Shown: one piece after another, positions 1-12,134 of the stretch
Numbering within the stretch: the stretch's first letter is position 1
Layout: every line of letters starts with the position of its first letter
DNA from: Apostichopus japonicus
Lineage: Eukaryota > Echinodermata > Holothuroidea > Aspidochirotida > Stichopodidae
NCBI RefSeq assembly: GCF_037975245.1
Contig: NC_092578.1
Coordinates: 248,001 to 312,000 of the forward strand
Length of the DNA: 64,000 nucleotides
Reading direction: 5' to 3'
Position numbers and translations under genes: made by a program
The notes under the pieces: model-generated
Seen by the model: only the letters and a program-made list of their open reading frames with translations
Databases searched by the model: none
Told to the model about the DNA's origin: nothing

Positions 1-1928
1 GTATGAACACTCCCGATTTTGCAATTTCCCAAGATCAGGCCCCGAAAAATTCCAAGAAATCCCAAAGACACTGTACTGTATGGATATCTAGCAATAATTA
101 TAGGGATGAAAATCCCAAGATCTTCCCTAAACTGAAGGCAAATAGAGAATCGAAGCCTTCAGTGTGTAATGAACTTAAAACCTTGCGTCTTTCGAAATGA
201 AAATAATGTGGAGCATTGCCAATAAACAGATAAAAGTTATTTATTTCAGTCTTATTTCAATTATTCGAATTTGTAAAGCAAACAGCAGATATCACATCCT
301 ATCAGTGAGCATAAAAATGGCGTTCCAACATGGACAGTCTCCAAACTGTCTATGTGTGTATAGTGTTCGGTTACTTAAATATCTGGTATATTTTTTCATT
401 CCTTCAACGAAGTTTTATAGTAGCCGTTATAAGAGGTTTTAATATTTTTGCACCAATATATTGGCGCAGATCCCCACCAACTTTATCAGTGGCGTGGATA
501 TGATATACCGTGTCCCCCCCCCCCACCACGTTGTCTTGACCAAATGTTGCATTTAAACCTCCCCTGTATTGACCTTTGGCGCAGTTTGATGCAGCATTGT
601 GCAAATGAGGAGGTGGGGGGGGGGGGAGGGGCTGCAGCCCCTCCAACCAAATACTTTATTCCTGAAAATTAGGGCAATATACTGTGAATTTTTCGGGCAC
701 CTACTCAAAGAAAAATAAATTGCAATGATGTAGCTAAAGGAAATGAATATTTTATAAAATATCTCCTTGATAATTAGAATAAAGTTCTAAGCTTGGCCGA
801 CTAATTCGTCATTACAAATGTAAAAGAGAATTTGACATAATTGGACCTCCATGCTTTTTCTCCATCTACATAAGACATTTCGTTGTTTACATTAACATCC
901 CGCGGTATACTGCGCAACTTCCACGGACCGTTCGGTACACGATGGCATGCGATGTAATAACCGATGCTTGCTTACATGATATTGAAAAATCTAGGTTATA
1001 TTTTTCGGGCAAGTCGTTACAGCCCCCCAAATCAAAATTTGGCTCCTACGCCTTTGACTATACACACATCGACAGTTTCGTGGCTGTTCAGGAGCCGCCA
1101 TTTCCATGCTGCACTGATATGATGTGATATCTGCTGTTTGCTATACAAATTCGAACAGGCGCGTAGCGAAGAATTTGCCAAGGGAGGGGCGAAGCCTGTA
1201 GGCAAACTATCTAAGCGTAGCGCCACCATAAGTTGGCGTGAAGCGTACAAGAAAATTTTGGCTGAAAATGCCTTCCAGATCGCTGGAAATGGCACTACCC
1301 AGGCCTTGTTAGTTGCATCTAAGCATTTTCTATTTTGAAATTACTAGCGATATCATAAAAAATAATATGCCCGGGGACGATCTCCCCCTTCCCGAAATGC
1401 GTCATGTTCCCCGACGACATAGCACAATTGTTTAAGGCGTCCATACACACACACACGCGTTATGATAGACCATATAGTATACATATAGATACATTAGTGA
1501 GAGAGGAAAAATGGAAACGTAAAAAATGGAGTTGTCGGTGTATGGGGTAGGCCGGGTGAGGCGCACGCCCCTTCCGAAATCCTCGATCCGTCACTGGATA
1601 CCCGGCCATGTGTATATAATAGGGATCAGCGCTGTAATGATGTCACTGTTCTTCTTTCTCTTCCCAGTGTCTTGGCGTTTTTCTTCTGTTCCCTCCTTTT
1701 TCTCTCTTTCTTCTTTTTCTTTTCCCTTCCTTCCTCTCCTCTTCCTTTTTCCCCCTCTTTTTCCCTTTTTTCTTCTCTTTTTTTCTCTCCTCTTTTCCTT
1801 ACCCGGGGGCGCGCGCACACAACGCCCCCCTCCTGGATACGCGCCTGCCTTACATTCATATTTAACGTCCATGATTATGAATTGTTAATTGCCAACAACT
1901 CTGTACCTGGACGACACACATTAATCCG
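1..1928. other. Intergenic, repeat-rich, no gene recognised
   Basis: No open frame here resembles a known protein. There are C- and G-runs near 507-520 and 616-628 and a pyrimidine-rich tract at about 1670-1800. Around 1200-1262 the sequence closely matches 36198-36260: both contain GAAGCGTACAAGAAAATTTT preceded by a similar ACCATA-GTTGGCG block, so this is a diverged copy of an interspersed repeat. Fragments such as CAGTGGCG at 487 and CCTACGCC near 1050 resemble the hAT-type ends seen elsewhere in the window, but I could not pair them with a target duplication. Confidence 0.5.
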
Positions 1929-1994
1929 GGAGTGACTCGAACCGGGGACCTAATGATTGAAAGGCACCGGCGTTAACCACTGAGTTAACACTCC
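1929..1994 (-). repeat. tRNA-derived SINE head or tRNA pseudogene
   Basis: Read on the minus strand, this has a Pol III B box (GGTTCGAGTCA, 1933-1943) and an A-box-like TAACTCAGTGG (1978-1988) about 35 bases upstream. The outermost bases GGAGTG and CACTCC can pair like an acceptor stem. The T stem does not pair properly and no clean anticodon arm is visible, so this is a SINE head or a decayed tRNA rather than a working tRNA gene. Confidence 0.6.
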
Positions 1995-3144
1995 AAGGAG
2001 CTAACACTACAACGTTTATAGGTAAAGACGGTTTAATTTGTTGTTTCAAACCAATTTCTCGTGCAATACGATTTCTTAAGAATTTTTGCAGCAAGAATAA
2101 AACAAAGTTACTTTATAAAAACATTTTCTTGTCAGTCGTCTGCGACGTCTTGACTTCCACAGTGTTTAAATTCAAATTGACAGATTTTTGTCACCAAGGA
2201 ACGACGAAGTTGGATATATATGTTAGAGTGCTTTAAAAGTTCCTGTACCCTGGCATGACCAACTTTCCTTGTTGAAGTGTAGAGTATTAACTCGAAAGTC
2301 TAATGAAACTCACCAGAGACCCCAAAAGAGGTCATATAGTAAGGTGTGTTTTTCATCCAAGAGCAATCTACGGTTTCCCATCTGAAATGACTTTCTAAAT
2401 TTTGAAAAGATTCCAAATTTGAGTTAAAATGTTGAATTGGAAGCCACCCGATGTGTAAGTTGTAATCCATAAGCCCTTGCGGGTTCTCCTATTGTGGTCG
2501 CTAATTAAGCGTCGCAAAGATAACAACTGATTATATTATTATTCAGTCTACGAAAGTCTTGTGACTGCCAAGATACGGTCCTTGCGTGGTAACTCAGATC
2601 TTTACATCATTCTGCTGATTGTTATTCCACGCAGACTGGAGACCCCCACCGTTGGGGCACACGAACCGACTTTCCTCTTCTTCGAGTCTTTGGTGCCGCT
2701 CAATTACTTTTTTATATTTTGATACGTAATTTAGGCTAGTCTGGGCTGTTTTGTATTTTATGTTTTACGTTGTTTTATATGTTTAGTAGATTTATATATA
2801 CCTGTTTTATGTCTTCCATCTGTATTTTTTCATATTAATTTTTTACTCCGTTAATTTTACCGCAAACGTGCAATATTCTGCTTGGGAATTAAATGCAGCA
2901 CGACTTTAGTATTTTAATATTTTTGCTTTTGGTGACCTTAAATTTCTTTTGACTTCGACCAAAAACAATATTAGTTTAGTTTAGAGACCCAAGGATCAGG
3001 AAGCCTTACAGTATAGCTTATTTGAGACCCTATCCGTGTTAGATATCCGTGCTTCTTTTACCAGGGGGGGGCATTCCACCCCCCATTCTACCCCTCCACC
3101 GACTAATTTAGGTAGGAGCATGAACCTTTAATGAAGGGCTATAT
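1995..3144. other. Intergenic, nothing recognised
   Basis: AT-rich sequence with frequent stops in all frames. A G-run and a C-run lie near 3062-3090. I see no exon, RNA gene or structured repeat here. Confidence 0.4.
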
Positions 3145-4440
3145 TTTAAGTGAAAGTCATCCTGTATCCCCACCCCATGTCATAACTGTATATGATAAGT
3201 GAAATTCATCCTGTAAACTACACCCCATGTCATAACTGTATAAGTTAAGTGAAAGTCATCCTGTATCCCCACCCCATGTCATAACTGTATATGATAAGTG
3301 AAAGTCATCCTGTATCCCCACCCAATGTCATAACTGTATATGATAAGTGAAATTCATCCTGTAAACTACACCCCATGTCATAACTGTATATGATAAGTGA
3401 AAGTCATCCTGTAAACTACACCCCATGCCATAACTGTATATGTTAAGTGAAAGTCATCCTGGAATCCCCACCCCATGTCATAACTGTATATGTTAAGTGA
3501 AAGTCATCCTGGAATCCCCACCCCATGTCATAACTGTATATGATAAGTGAAAGTCATCCTGTAAACTACACCCCATGTCATAACTGTATATGTTAAGTGA
3601 AAGTCATCCTGTAAACTACACCCCATGCCATAACTGTATATGTTAAGTGAAAGTCATCCTGGAATCTCCACCCCATGTCATAACTGTATATGTTAAGTGA
3701 AAGTCATCCTGGAATCCCCACCCCATGTCATAACTGTATATGATAAGTGAAAGTCATCCTGTAAACTACACCCCGTGTCATAACTGTATATGTTAAGTGA
3801 AAGTCATCCTGTAAACTACACCCCATGTCTTAACTGTATATGTTAAGTGAAAGTCATCCTGTAAACTACACCCCATGTCTTAACTGTATATGTTAAGTGA
3901 AAGTCATCCTGTAAACTACACCCCATGTCATAACTGTATATGTTAAGTGAAAGTCATCCTGTAAACTACACCCCATGTCTTAACTGTATATGTTAAGTGA
4001 AAGTCATCCTGTAAACTACACCCCATGTCATAACTGTATATGATAAGTGAAAGTCATCCTGTAAACTACACCCCATGTCATAACTGTATATGTTAAGTGA
4101 AAGTCATCCTGTAAACTACACCCCATGCCATAACTGTATATGTTAAGTGAAAGTCATCCTGTAAACTACACCCCATGTCTTAACTGTATATGTTAAGTGA
4201 AAGTCATCCTGTAAACTACACCCCATGTCTTAACTGTATATGTTAAGTGAAAGTCATCCTGTATCCCCACCCCATGTCATGACTGTATATATGTAGTGAA
4301 AGTCATCCTGTAATCCCCACCCCATGTCATAACTGTATACGTTAAAATGAAAGTCATCCTGTACCCCACCCATGTCACAATGATGTATATGTTAAATGAA
4401 AGTCATACTGTACCCCCTTCCCAACATGTATAGACCAAGT
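3145..4440. repeat. 50-bp minisatellite, about 26 copies
   Basis: The repeating unit contains AAGTGAAAGTCATCCTGTA followed by CCCCATGTCATAACTGTATA, with an exact 50-base period over most of the array. Two main variants alternate, one with AAACTACA and one with TCCCCA after CCTGTA or CCTGGA. Copies drift in length and sequence at the right end (4260-4440). Confidence 0.95.
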
Positions 4441-5426
4441 GAAATTAATTCTGTATCTGGAGGGCTCGAAACATTAAGAGTTTAAGAGCTGAAATACTAC
4501 TGTTCAATGATGAATTTTGTCCATATGCAAGCCGATGTGAAGTGTCCAATGTAGTGCCCGGATAAACGGTACAAGTCATAATCAAAGGGCTACATTTGTT
4601 GCACTTTGCAACTTCATCCGGGTATAAATACGCCTCAGATTGCAGTCTGAAAGTGTTTTGGGGAGAATGTTCCTGGACATTTTTTACCATCTGACCATGG
4701 GGTTTCGGCTTCAACAACTTATTCGTACACCAAATCCTAGATCCGCCCTGTAAATAATATATAGTATTATGAAATTCATGCATCTTTGGCAATTTATTGA
4801 AACGTGTTGTGTCATAACTGTTTCGACAACTTACTGTACCTCCAACTGTAAACATTCTGAAAAAGCACTGCATCACGGAATTCCTAGCATGAACAACGAA
4901 GAAACCGTGGAAATGATTGTCATGCTCATGCGCAAGTCTACCGTGGCTAGACGGGGTGAAGGAAATTTCCCTATAGTAGACTACATAAAAAGTGCACGCA
5001 AACAAAACAGATAAGATATTTATCGAAGACTATTTACTTGTAGCAGATAAATACAAACATTGTTCAGTGTCAAGGCACTTGCTTCATTTCATTATCACTG
5101 ATTAGAGCGTCGCTATCATTTTAGATGGATGATGAATCACCGTTTAATGATTGCCTACTTACTATTCATGCCATATGAATATTCAGGCAAGGTCTTCAAG
5201 CGGCCGGGTTTATGTTCACTAGGATCACTGGGACGGAATTTTCCTAATCGAGGGCAGACAGATTTATCTACGTAGCCTGCAACGTTATGTTTGGCCCGTA
5301 CCAATGAATGATCGAATTAGGTTTATGACAAACCACATTCACAAAATGCTGTATCATGGAGGTAGTAACGAAATAGCTCCATAGAGCTATTCGTTAATAT
5401 CTCCATGGCTGTATTTACCCCAACTA
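4441..5426. other. Intergenic, no gene supported
   Basis: A minus-strand open frame (4445-5005, 186 codons) exists but shows no recognisable domain or splice context. A short imperfect hairpin made of CGAAATAGCTC and GAGCTATTCG lies near 5370-5395. Confidence 0.35.
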
Positions 5427-5732
5427 GTGCACACTATCATGGAAAAGTTTCTTGAGATTACGTAATCGACCTGCCTAGGTCGTAAAATGACCTCTTCTAC
5501 TAATTAGTCTGGAACGCCTGCCACATACATTTTCTTGTATATGAGGGTCTTTGTGTGAACGCTGTATGATTAACCACACTGTAGACATGAACACATTTCC
5601 ACACAGTGTTTTCACGAAGAGCTTAATGGGGTTAAGAAGCTATGCATGCTAATCTAATAGCCTGTGGTGGATTTACACGACCCTGGCAGGTCGATTACGT
5701 AATTACAAAACTTTGCTAGCTATATTGTGCTG
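5427..5732. mobile_element. MITE with ~40-bp terminal inverted repeats, TA-flanked (Tc1/mariner-like)
   Basis: An 18-base perfect inverted pair (TTACGTAATCGACCTGCC near 5458 and its reverse complement near 5684) lies in longer imperfect inverted arms that extend outward through AAAGTTT to GTGCACACTAT on the left and, inverted, CAGCACAATAT on the right. Both ends abut a TA dinucleotide, as expected for Tc1/mariner insertion. At about 306 bp with no coding capacity it would be non-autonomous. The outer few bases match imperfectly, so the exact ends are uncertain. Confidence 0.6.
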
Positions 5733-5966
5733 TAAAACATATCTTTAATACGGTCAGAAACGGGGCTCAGACATCTTGTTATTTGTTTCCTTCTGTCTCT
5801 GTCACGTTACTTTAACGTGAGAGTAGCAGCTCCCTGCGTTACGGAATCGGTTCCGTACGTGGTTCGTTCGCGGGCCCTTCTAATTACTATAGGTTGCTAA
5901 AAAATGCAGATATCATTTTGGCAATCATGGCAGACAGAAATGGCAACACAAGTTCATCGGCATGAT
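5733..5966. other. Short unique spacer with left target site of the next MITE
   Basis: Includes a small hairpin (CACGTTACTTTAACGTG near 5804-5820) and the 8-base GGCATGAT at 5959-5966, which is repeated directly after the MITE. Confidence 0.5.
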
Positions 5967-6339
5967 CAGTGGCGTAGGAAGGTACTTTTGAGTGGGGGGG
6001 GGGGGCTGAAGACTGATGGCCGGCCTGGGGGAGGGTCTAAGGGGAGGGGGTGTCCCCCTCCTCTTTGGATATTTTTGCATTTCCAGGTGGCCTCAGATGC
6101 AATTTGGTGCAATATAGCACACTTCAACACCCACTCCATTTTGTAAACTTAATTTTGTATTTTCACCTGGCCTTAGATGCAATTTGGTGCTCCAAATGAG
6201 ATTTTTTTCTCATTTAGAAATGAAAAAGGGGTTTTCTGACTTGCGAACCGGGGGGGGGGGCGGAATGATACTTCCGCCCCTCCACATTTTTCACTGGGGG
6301 GCTGGCGCCCCCAGCCCCCCCCCGGTTCCTACGCCCTTG
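5967..6339. mobile_element. hAT-type MITE, 373 bp, 8-bp target duplication
   Basis: The left end CAGTGGCGTAGGAA and the right end TTCCTACGCCCTTG are near-perfect inverted repeats. The element is flanked by GGCATGAT on both sides (5959-5966 and 6340-6347), an 8-bp duplication typical of hAT transposition. The interior has long G- and C-runs and two copies of a motif containing AGATGCAATTTGGTGC. The same motif in reverse orientation lies inside the element at 47044-48040, so the two are related. No transposase is encoded. Confidence 0.85.
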
Positions 6340-6347
6340 GGCATGAT

Positions 6348-7239
6348 TACATACAGTGGCATTGCCGGACATTTGGAAGGGGGGCAGGAAAGATGCGGTT
6401 AATGTAAGCTGACACCGCGGCACTAGGGGCGCCGGTGCGACCGCGATGGAAAGTAGGCTTATGGTGCAGCGGCTAGCCATGCAGGTACTGGTCTGGAGGG
6501 TGTGGGGGGGGGGGCGTGAGGTGAAACTTTTAGGTTTCATCATTTCCAAACTATTATCAGCTTCAAATCGGTAGCATTTTTAAGCAAACGTCAGAAAATT
6601 GTCAGTAGATGTCGATCTTGCTGTGTATCTTTCTGCCTTAAGTTGTTGCCCCCCCCCCCCCAGGCTCCTGAAGGCGCTGCTAAAATTCTGTGGTTCCGGT
6701 TCAGGTATAGGATTATGCTGTATACAGTAAGTTATATATATTGTACTGTTCCTGTGTTTGATAATTCTGATTACATAGATAATATCAACATGTTTACGCA
6801 CTGACACATAGGCATGCACGCATACAAAAATCCCTTCCCCTTACTTTCTCCCCTGTACCCTCTCCTTTCTCTTCCTTTCCTTCACCCTTCTCTCCTTTTG
6901 AAATGATCAATTGCAGCAAAATAGCAGAAAAAAATCTTTGGTTCAGTACCTTTACGGTTCTATATCTATCATCTAATTGTTCTTCGTTACTTTTGTATTG
7001 CATTAATGTAAAATAACACCGTTTACCTCATGAATAGACGAAGTTTATGTTTCCACAAAGGACTCACTGGTAATACACGGCAGATCAGTGAAAGTACTTC
7101 TCATTACGTCATACCACAACCTTTATCGCGAGTACCCGTGTTTTTGACACGGAATCGTTGTCGTCTGCAACGGTTCATCTATCCAGTCTGCATGTGGATC
7201 ACATGTAACACAGCTGACTTGATCTAAATTTTTCCATTC
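6348..7239. other. Intergenic, G/C runs, no gene recognised
   Basis: G-run near 6506-6516 and C-run near 6650-6661. The rest is unremarkable AT-rich sequence without a supportable exon. Confidence 0.4.
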
Positions 7240-7403
7240 ACCGACAGCGGCCACTAGTACAGTACGTGTACTTATCGATGTATACGACGAGGTACACTGC
7301 AGGACAGGCGCGGCAGTTTCGAGCAAGAGACCGCAGAGAACAGAGCATTCACTGAGCATTTTGCAGCAGACTATAGTCGACAACATTCCTGCCGAAGAAC
7401 AAG
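7240..7403 (+). promoter_or_regulatory. Possible 5' untranslated exon/promoter of the PHOSPHO gene
   Basis: This stretch is richer in CpG than its surroundings and ends in a good splice donor (GAACAAG followed by GTAATA near 7403). The next strong acceptor on this strand is TTTCCTCCAG at about 9989-9998, ten bases upstream of the PHOSPHO start codon. A non-coding first exon here would fit, but nothing in the sequence proves transcription. Confidence 0.25.
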
Positions 7404-9997
7404 GTAATAAAGAAAATAAACAGTTTTTGAGAAAGTTCAGGAACGTTGGCTGGATTTTGCATACTGTCGTTGATTTCTTCTTATGCTTCTCGAGTCGGAA
7501 GTGCAGTAGCTCTCCAAGTACATACAGAAATAAGTCTGTCACAACTCACAATTAAAAGTATTGTGACTTGATTTTTGCACAAATATATATATATATATAT
7601 AATATATATATCTGTATATAGTCGAGGCCTAACTTTGACACTAGCAAGGTTCATGAGAAAAAATATTAGTTAGTGTACTGGATATACAATATTAAACCAA
7701 TCATGCCTACTTTACATTTGGTAATGATGATTTAACTAAGGTCTAGCCTACTGTATGTTGGTTGACATTTCAATTGCCAGCTTTTGTAATAACTAATGGT
7801 ATTATTAAGTTAGAGCCTAGACCCAAGTAATGTTACTCACGCAAACTGATGTCTGTAAAATGCGCAACTTCGTAAGAGAAATTATTTGGGAAGTGAGAAA
7901 GTTTCGTATCCTACCAGTGCAACTGTGGAGGCTTACTACGTATCTCTACAACTGCCTAGGCTACAAGCCTTGAAGTTGTGCAATGATCTATTGAATGAAA
8001 ACATTTGATAAGACCTTGGCCCTGGACCATTACAGTATGATGATTCAAAAAAGTCAGAAGGGGAGGGTTTTCCATGATGTACTACAATCAGCTTTTGGAG
8101 ACGGGTATCAATTTCATCAGTCTCCCACCTGGGTACTCAAAGGTTGTGGGGAAAGATATATATACTATTTGAAATGAATTAATTACAATTCTTGGGTATT
8201 TAGCAGCTGCTTACAAATTGCTCTTACTATTTGATAAAAAATTGTAGCATGTTCCAATGTTGTACAGACGTACATAAGGCCCTTTACTAGATGCATAGGG
8301 CACAAACCCTAAACGTGGTCTATATCGTTCACCATGCTAACTTTGATTAGACCTGGGGTTGCAGGAGTTGGAGGGGCATCTACAATTTATGGAGTAACAC
8401 CATTATTGAAGGGAGGGGCACAATACTCATGGGCTGTTACTTGTTCACTTGATGGCAGGACACTTAAGGGTGTGGGATGGAGAACACTAGTCTGAAAGTG
8501 GAGGGGTATGCCCCTGGTCCCAGTTTGGCTACTGGACTACTGAGGAGGGGTTCATACTCAAATGGAGTTGTATAGCCACCTTAGACAAATGCTCAATGAA
8601 TGATAAGGACTAACATACACTGACTTTTGACTGATGATGCAGGTGCTTGGAAAATAGGTCAACACACAAAACGATTTTGGATAGAGCTTCACAAAATGTA
8701 TTTCTCTGTATACTTTCTGACTATGTACAATGGCTGTATCAGATAGTCCAAGTAGAAAATGGTACAGTATATATATACTTACTTGCAAAATAAAAGTCAA
8801 CATGGAAGAAAAAAAAGATAACCTCTCTAAAAATATGAAACTGCCCCCCCCCCCCTCCAAATAAAATGGTTATAGACTTTTTTAAAACATGTCAATTAAC
8901 AATGATTGACATGCTGTTTCTAATGTTTGGTTCCTTGCTGAAAGCAAAGGAACCTTTATAGTTAGGTCGGCCTTGTGTGTATGTTTGTGACACTTTAGTT
9001 TGTATGCACTATAACTCAACAAGGGAATGATTGATCAATGCTATACTTAGTGGGTTGGTGGTCCATAATGAGTTGATGAACCCTATTGATTTTGGTGCTC
9101 ATGTAATAAATATGAATGAGGTCACAGAGTCAAACGTCAAAACCGTCAAATTGAAATAACTTGGCAACCACAAGTTGGATTTTCTTCAAATTTGGTATGG
9201 TGATATTGGAATACCACCTATACATGCTGAGGTGTCTTGCAATTGATATCATGCATATTTATGAGGAGGCGGGCCGAGCATTATTCTTGTAACAGAAGTT
9301 TGCATGCACAATAACTAGACAAGGGAATGATTGATCAATAACATACTTGGTGGGTGGGTGGTCCATAATGAAGATAAACTATATTGATTTTGGTGCTCAT
9401 TTAATAAATATTAATGAGGTCACAGCATCAAACGTCAAAATCTTCTAAAATTTTGCAACATTAATTCAATTTATGGCATATATGCAGTATTTTCTATACT
9501 GGATAACATTAAATGTAATAGTAGCCAAATCATGGTGGTAACTACATAGATTTTGTTTTGATGAAGGGATATCAAGTTATGGGCAAATATTGCATGGCTT
9601 GGTTAAAATGGTGCCATCTTTACAAACCAACAAAAAAAGTATTCACAAATGTATTATATTAATGCATAATGGCATTAACATTGGAAAGGTTTGCCTTCTA
9701 AACATACATTCATGTTGAACTGAAGCTACATGATATGTTGTAGTATTACAAGAAACTAACCCTAACCAGTTTTGGTCATAAATTGCACTAATGCAAGAAT
9801 ATTTTGGAACCTCTGGTTAATGAGACATGTAACCTAATATAAAATTTGTAAACAACGATTTTTGGCTGTACTCACAATTTTTTAATGTCTTGTAAGATGT
9901 TGACTTCCTTAAAATTGCTGGAAGAACTTTTAATTAATGAAAAAGGTTTAAAACTGATGATGAAACTTATTGGTTTTACTTTTCTTTATTTCCTCCA
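7404..9997. other. Gene-free stretch (possible intron): AT repeat, hairpin and two diverged repeat copies
   Basis: Contains an (AT)n tract at 7583-7611 and a hairpin at 8929-8954 (GGTTCCTTGCT pairing with AGCAAAGGAACC). Two diverged copies of a ~150-bp repeat lie at about 8990-9145 and 9295-9445, sharing AAGGGAATGATTGATCAA and ATTGATTTTGGTGCTCAT. No exon is recognised. Confidence 0.5.
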
Positions 9998-10007
9998 GCA
10001 AACAATC

Positions 10008-10790
10008 ATGGCAAACTCATTGAAAGAGAAGAATCAGAAGCCACGGTTTTTATTTGTGGTAGACTGTGATGAAACCATCACTGCCAAAGATACAGGTACT
10101 TCAATGTTTAACTTATTCAAAACCAAACAGACCAAAGAGAAAATCTGGGACCGATATAACATGCATCAAGACTGGCCTCAACTGATGCAAGAAGGTTTTG
10201 ATGCTTTGTGCAAGGAAGGTGTCCTCCCAGAAGAAATTATGAAAGGTCAAAGAGAAATTCCAGTCATAAAAGGCATGGTCAAGTTTTTGAGAACCGTTGG
10301 TAACCGTGGTGACTGTCAGGTGGTCATTTCTTCAGACTCGAATATTATGTTCATTAATAGCATTCTTCAGAAACACAAACTTGAGAAGTGTGTGTCAACT
10401 ATATACAGTAACCCAGTGGAGAGGGACCCACAGAACAATGGCCGCCTAGTGTATCAACCACATCACAAGAGCCATCCATGTCAAACATGCCCCAAGAATA
10501 TGTGCAAACGAGAAGTTCTTCGCAAGCTGCTGGACACACAGACTACTAAGGGCATCACCTATGACAGGATATTTGTGGTAGGAGATGGGGAAAATGACCA
10601 CTGCCAGTGTGTGCTACTGAGGTCACAAGATTATATCATGCCTAGAGTTGGATTTCCTCTGCATGATATTGTCAGTGAGATGAAGAAGGTGAAAAATAGT
10701 CCATCACCAGGGGTGTTACCATGGATAGATGGGGATCAAACACTCTCCTTGGCACTTAATGCCATCAATGAAACAGCAGGCAGTATTTAA
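10008..10790 (+). CDS. PHOSPHO2: PHOSPHO1/PHOSPHO2-family HAD phosphatase
   Basis: Encodes 260 residues of the small HAD phosphatase family that includes phosphoethanolamine/phosphocholine phosphatase PHOSPHO1 and pyridoxal-phosphate phosphatase PHOSPHO2, both cytosolic and Mg-dependent. HAD motif I is FVVDCDET, with the nucleophile Asp19 and acid/base Asp21. Motif II is VVISSDSN, the family signature CPKNMCK follows, and motif IV is VGDGEND (Asp193, Asp197). Length compares well with the human proteins (241 and 267 residues). The open frame extends upstream to 9885, but TTTCCTCCAG just before CAAACAATCATGG looks like a splice acceptor, so ATG 10008 is preferred. The whole coding region is one exon. 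Family membership is firm; the choice between PHOSPHO1 and PHOSPHO2 is not, and the substrate is inferred. Confidence 0.9.
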   Translation: MANSLKEKNQKPRFLFVVDCDETITAKDTGTSMFNLFKTKQTKEKIWDRYNMHQDWPQLMQEGFDALCKEGVLPEEIMKGQREIPVIKGMVKFLRTVGNRGDCQVVISSDSNIMFINSILQKHKLEKCVSTIYSNPVERDPQNNGRLVYQPHHKSHPCQTCPKNMCKREVLRKLLDTQTTKGITYDRIFVVGDGENDHCQCVLLRSQDYIMPRVGFPLHDIVSEMKKVKNSPSPGVLPWIDGDQTLSLALNAINETAGSI

Positions 10791-12134
10791 ATCAATGTGA
10801 TTTCTCATATTCTAAGTGTCTTTGGTCTTGGTATTGAAAGTGAAACAAACTGAAGTAGGATGTGGCTGACTGAATCTGCACTAATAGAGTTATTTTCATT
10901 TTTGATATTGATTATGCATGTGTGTTCTACAAATAAGAATTAAACCTCCTAGGCTGGCAGATTGGCAGTAGTATTCATTAGGTTTTTGACCGTAAACTGT
11001 TTATTGTACTGACTTGTATTCATTGACACAGTACGTTCAGGCTTTTTTGATTGACATGTCTTATCTTCAAGTTAGGGTTGTTAATGTATTTGTTGTTCTT
11101 CTCTATCATGAGTGCTCATATTGAAGACACTAGAAGGATCACAGGTTTGGCAGTGCCAAGGTTGCCGATCTATCTTAAAGTGAAGTGTAACCAGCTATCC
11201 AGATGAATTAGGCAAACACAACCGTGTTGTACAAAGTCTGTCCAATATTCTATATTAACATTCCAGAAATTCCCCCAGGATTTCTGAACTTCCTAAAATT
11301 TTCATAGGATCACAGTTACCAATTATTCATTTGAAATCAGTTCAGAATCACAGCTTTTACATTGCAACGTATTCAAAGTTGTACATTTCAGTTCTTACAT
11401 TAAGGACTGGTAACAGTTTGGATCTTCTACATCTTCTAAAACTAGCAGGCGACATTAGGCATGGTCTAGTAAAGCCCACTTGGTTTTTGATGAGACAAAA
11501 TTGGCCTTATTGTGGGGTCAACCTTGCTGCAAGGTGCAGCTTCCACAACCCACTATTAACAGGTATGTCATTTGTCAACCAGCTATTTTCATTAATTGAC
11601 AACCATCCTAGATCAGTGCAGGATAATCATTGCATGACATCAGAAATGGTCACATTTCTTTACCACTGCCAACAGCTGTTTCAGTGCAATGCTTTACATG
11701 CAGTTAACCCCATATACCATACCATTGTGTTGACTTTTCTCTGGCATAAAGGGTATTAGTTCTATGTTGCATAATAGGAAAGTACTGTAATAAGAGTTGT
11801 TTTAACAAGGTTGGTTATAATGTAGCAAAGTGTGCACATGTTGCATGAGAAAATTGCTGTTATATTATAACCTATAACCTTGCTATAGAGAGGGAAGAGA
11901 TTGTGTGCTACAATCCATATATTTCAAAATAAAGCTGCATTGTTTCAATCATGTATGCTTGGTCACAATCATGCATTCAGTCAAGTAAAAGACTCTTATA
12001 TGATTATTAAAGTTAAATCTTAAAAGTGAAGACATTTATCAAAATCCAGTGATTTGTATGCTATGTTGCATTGTGAGCAGTAATTGCCAATTTTCTTTCT
12101 TATTTACTGTTCAAACCATACAACGACAATATTA
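10791..12134. other. 3' untranslated/intergenic region after PHOSPHO
   Basis: No further coding exon is seen. A canonical AATAAA at 11928-11933 could end a long 3' UTR. A 142-codon open frame at 11331-11759 has no recognisable features and is probably chance. Confidence 0.4.
11928..11933 (+). terminator. Possible polyadenylation signal of the PHOSPHO gene
   Basis: AATAAA about 1.1 kb after the PHOSPHO stop codon, on the same strand. No cleavage-site evidence is available. Confidence 0.3.

Noticed and set aside
487-1056. Possible hAT element between CAGTGGCG and CCTACGCCTTTG
   Set aside because: The flanks do not form a target duplication and the ends match poorly.
3145-4440. Regular 50-bp repeats considered as a CRISPR array
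   Set aside because: There are no unique spacers; the whole unit repeats, and the host is an animal.
4445-5005. 186-codon minus-strand frame
   Set aside because: Overlaps another open frame on the plus strand, with no motif or neighbour support.
9885-10007. In-frame N-terminal extension of the PHOSPHO protein
   Set aside because: A pyrimidine-rich CTCCAG acceptor lies within it just before ATG 10008, and the extra residues do not match the family.
11331-11759. 142-codon plus-strand frame after PHOSPHO
   Set aside because: No recognisable family, no conserved motif, lies in the likely 3' untranslated region.
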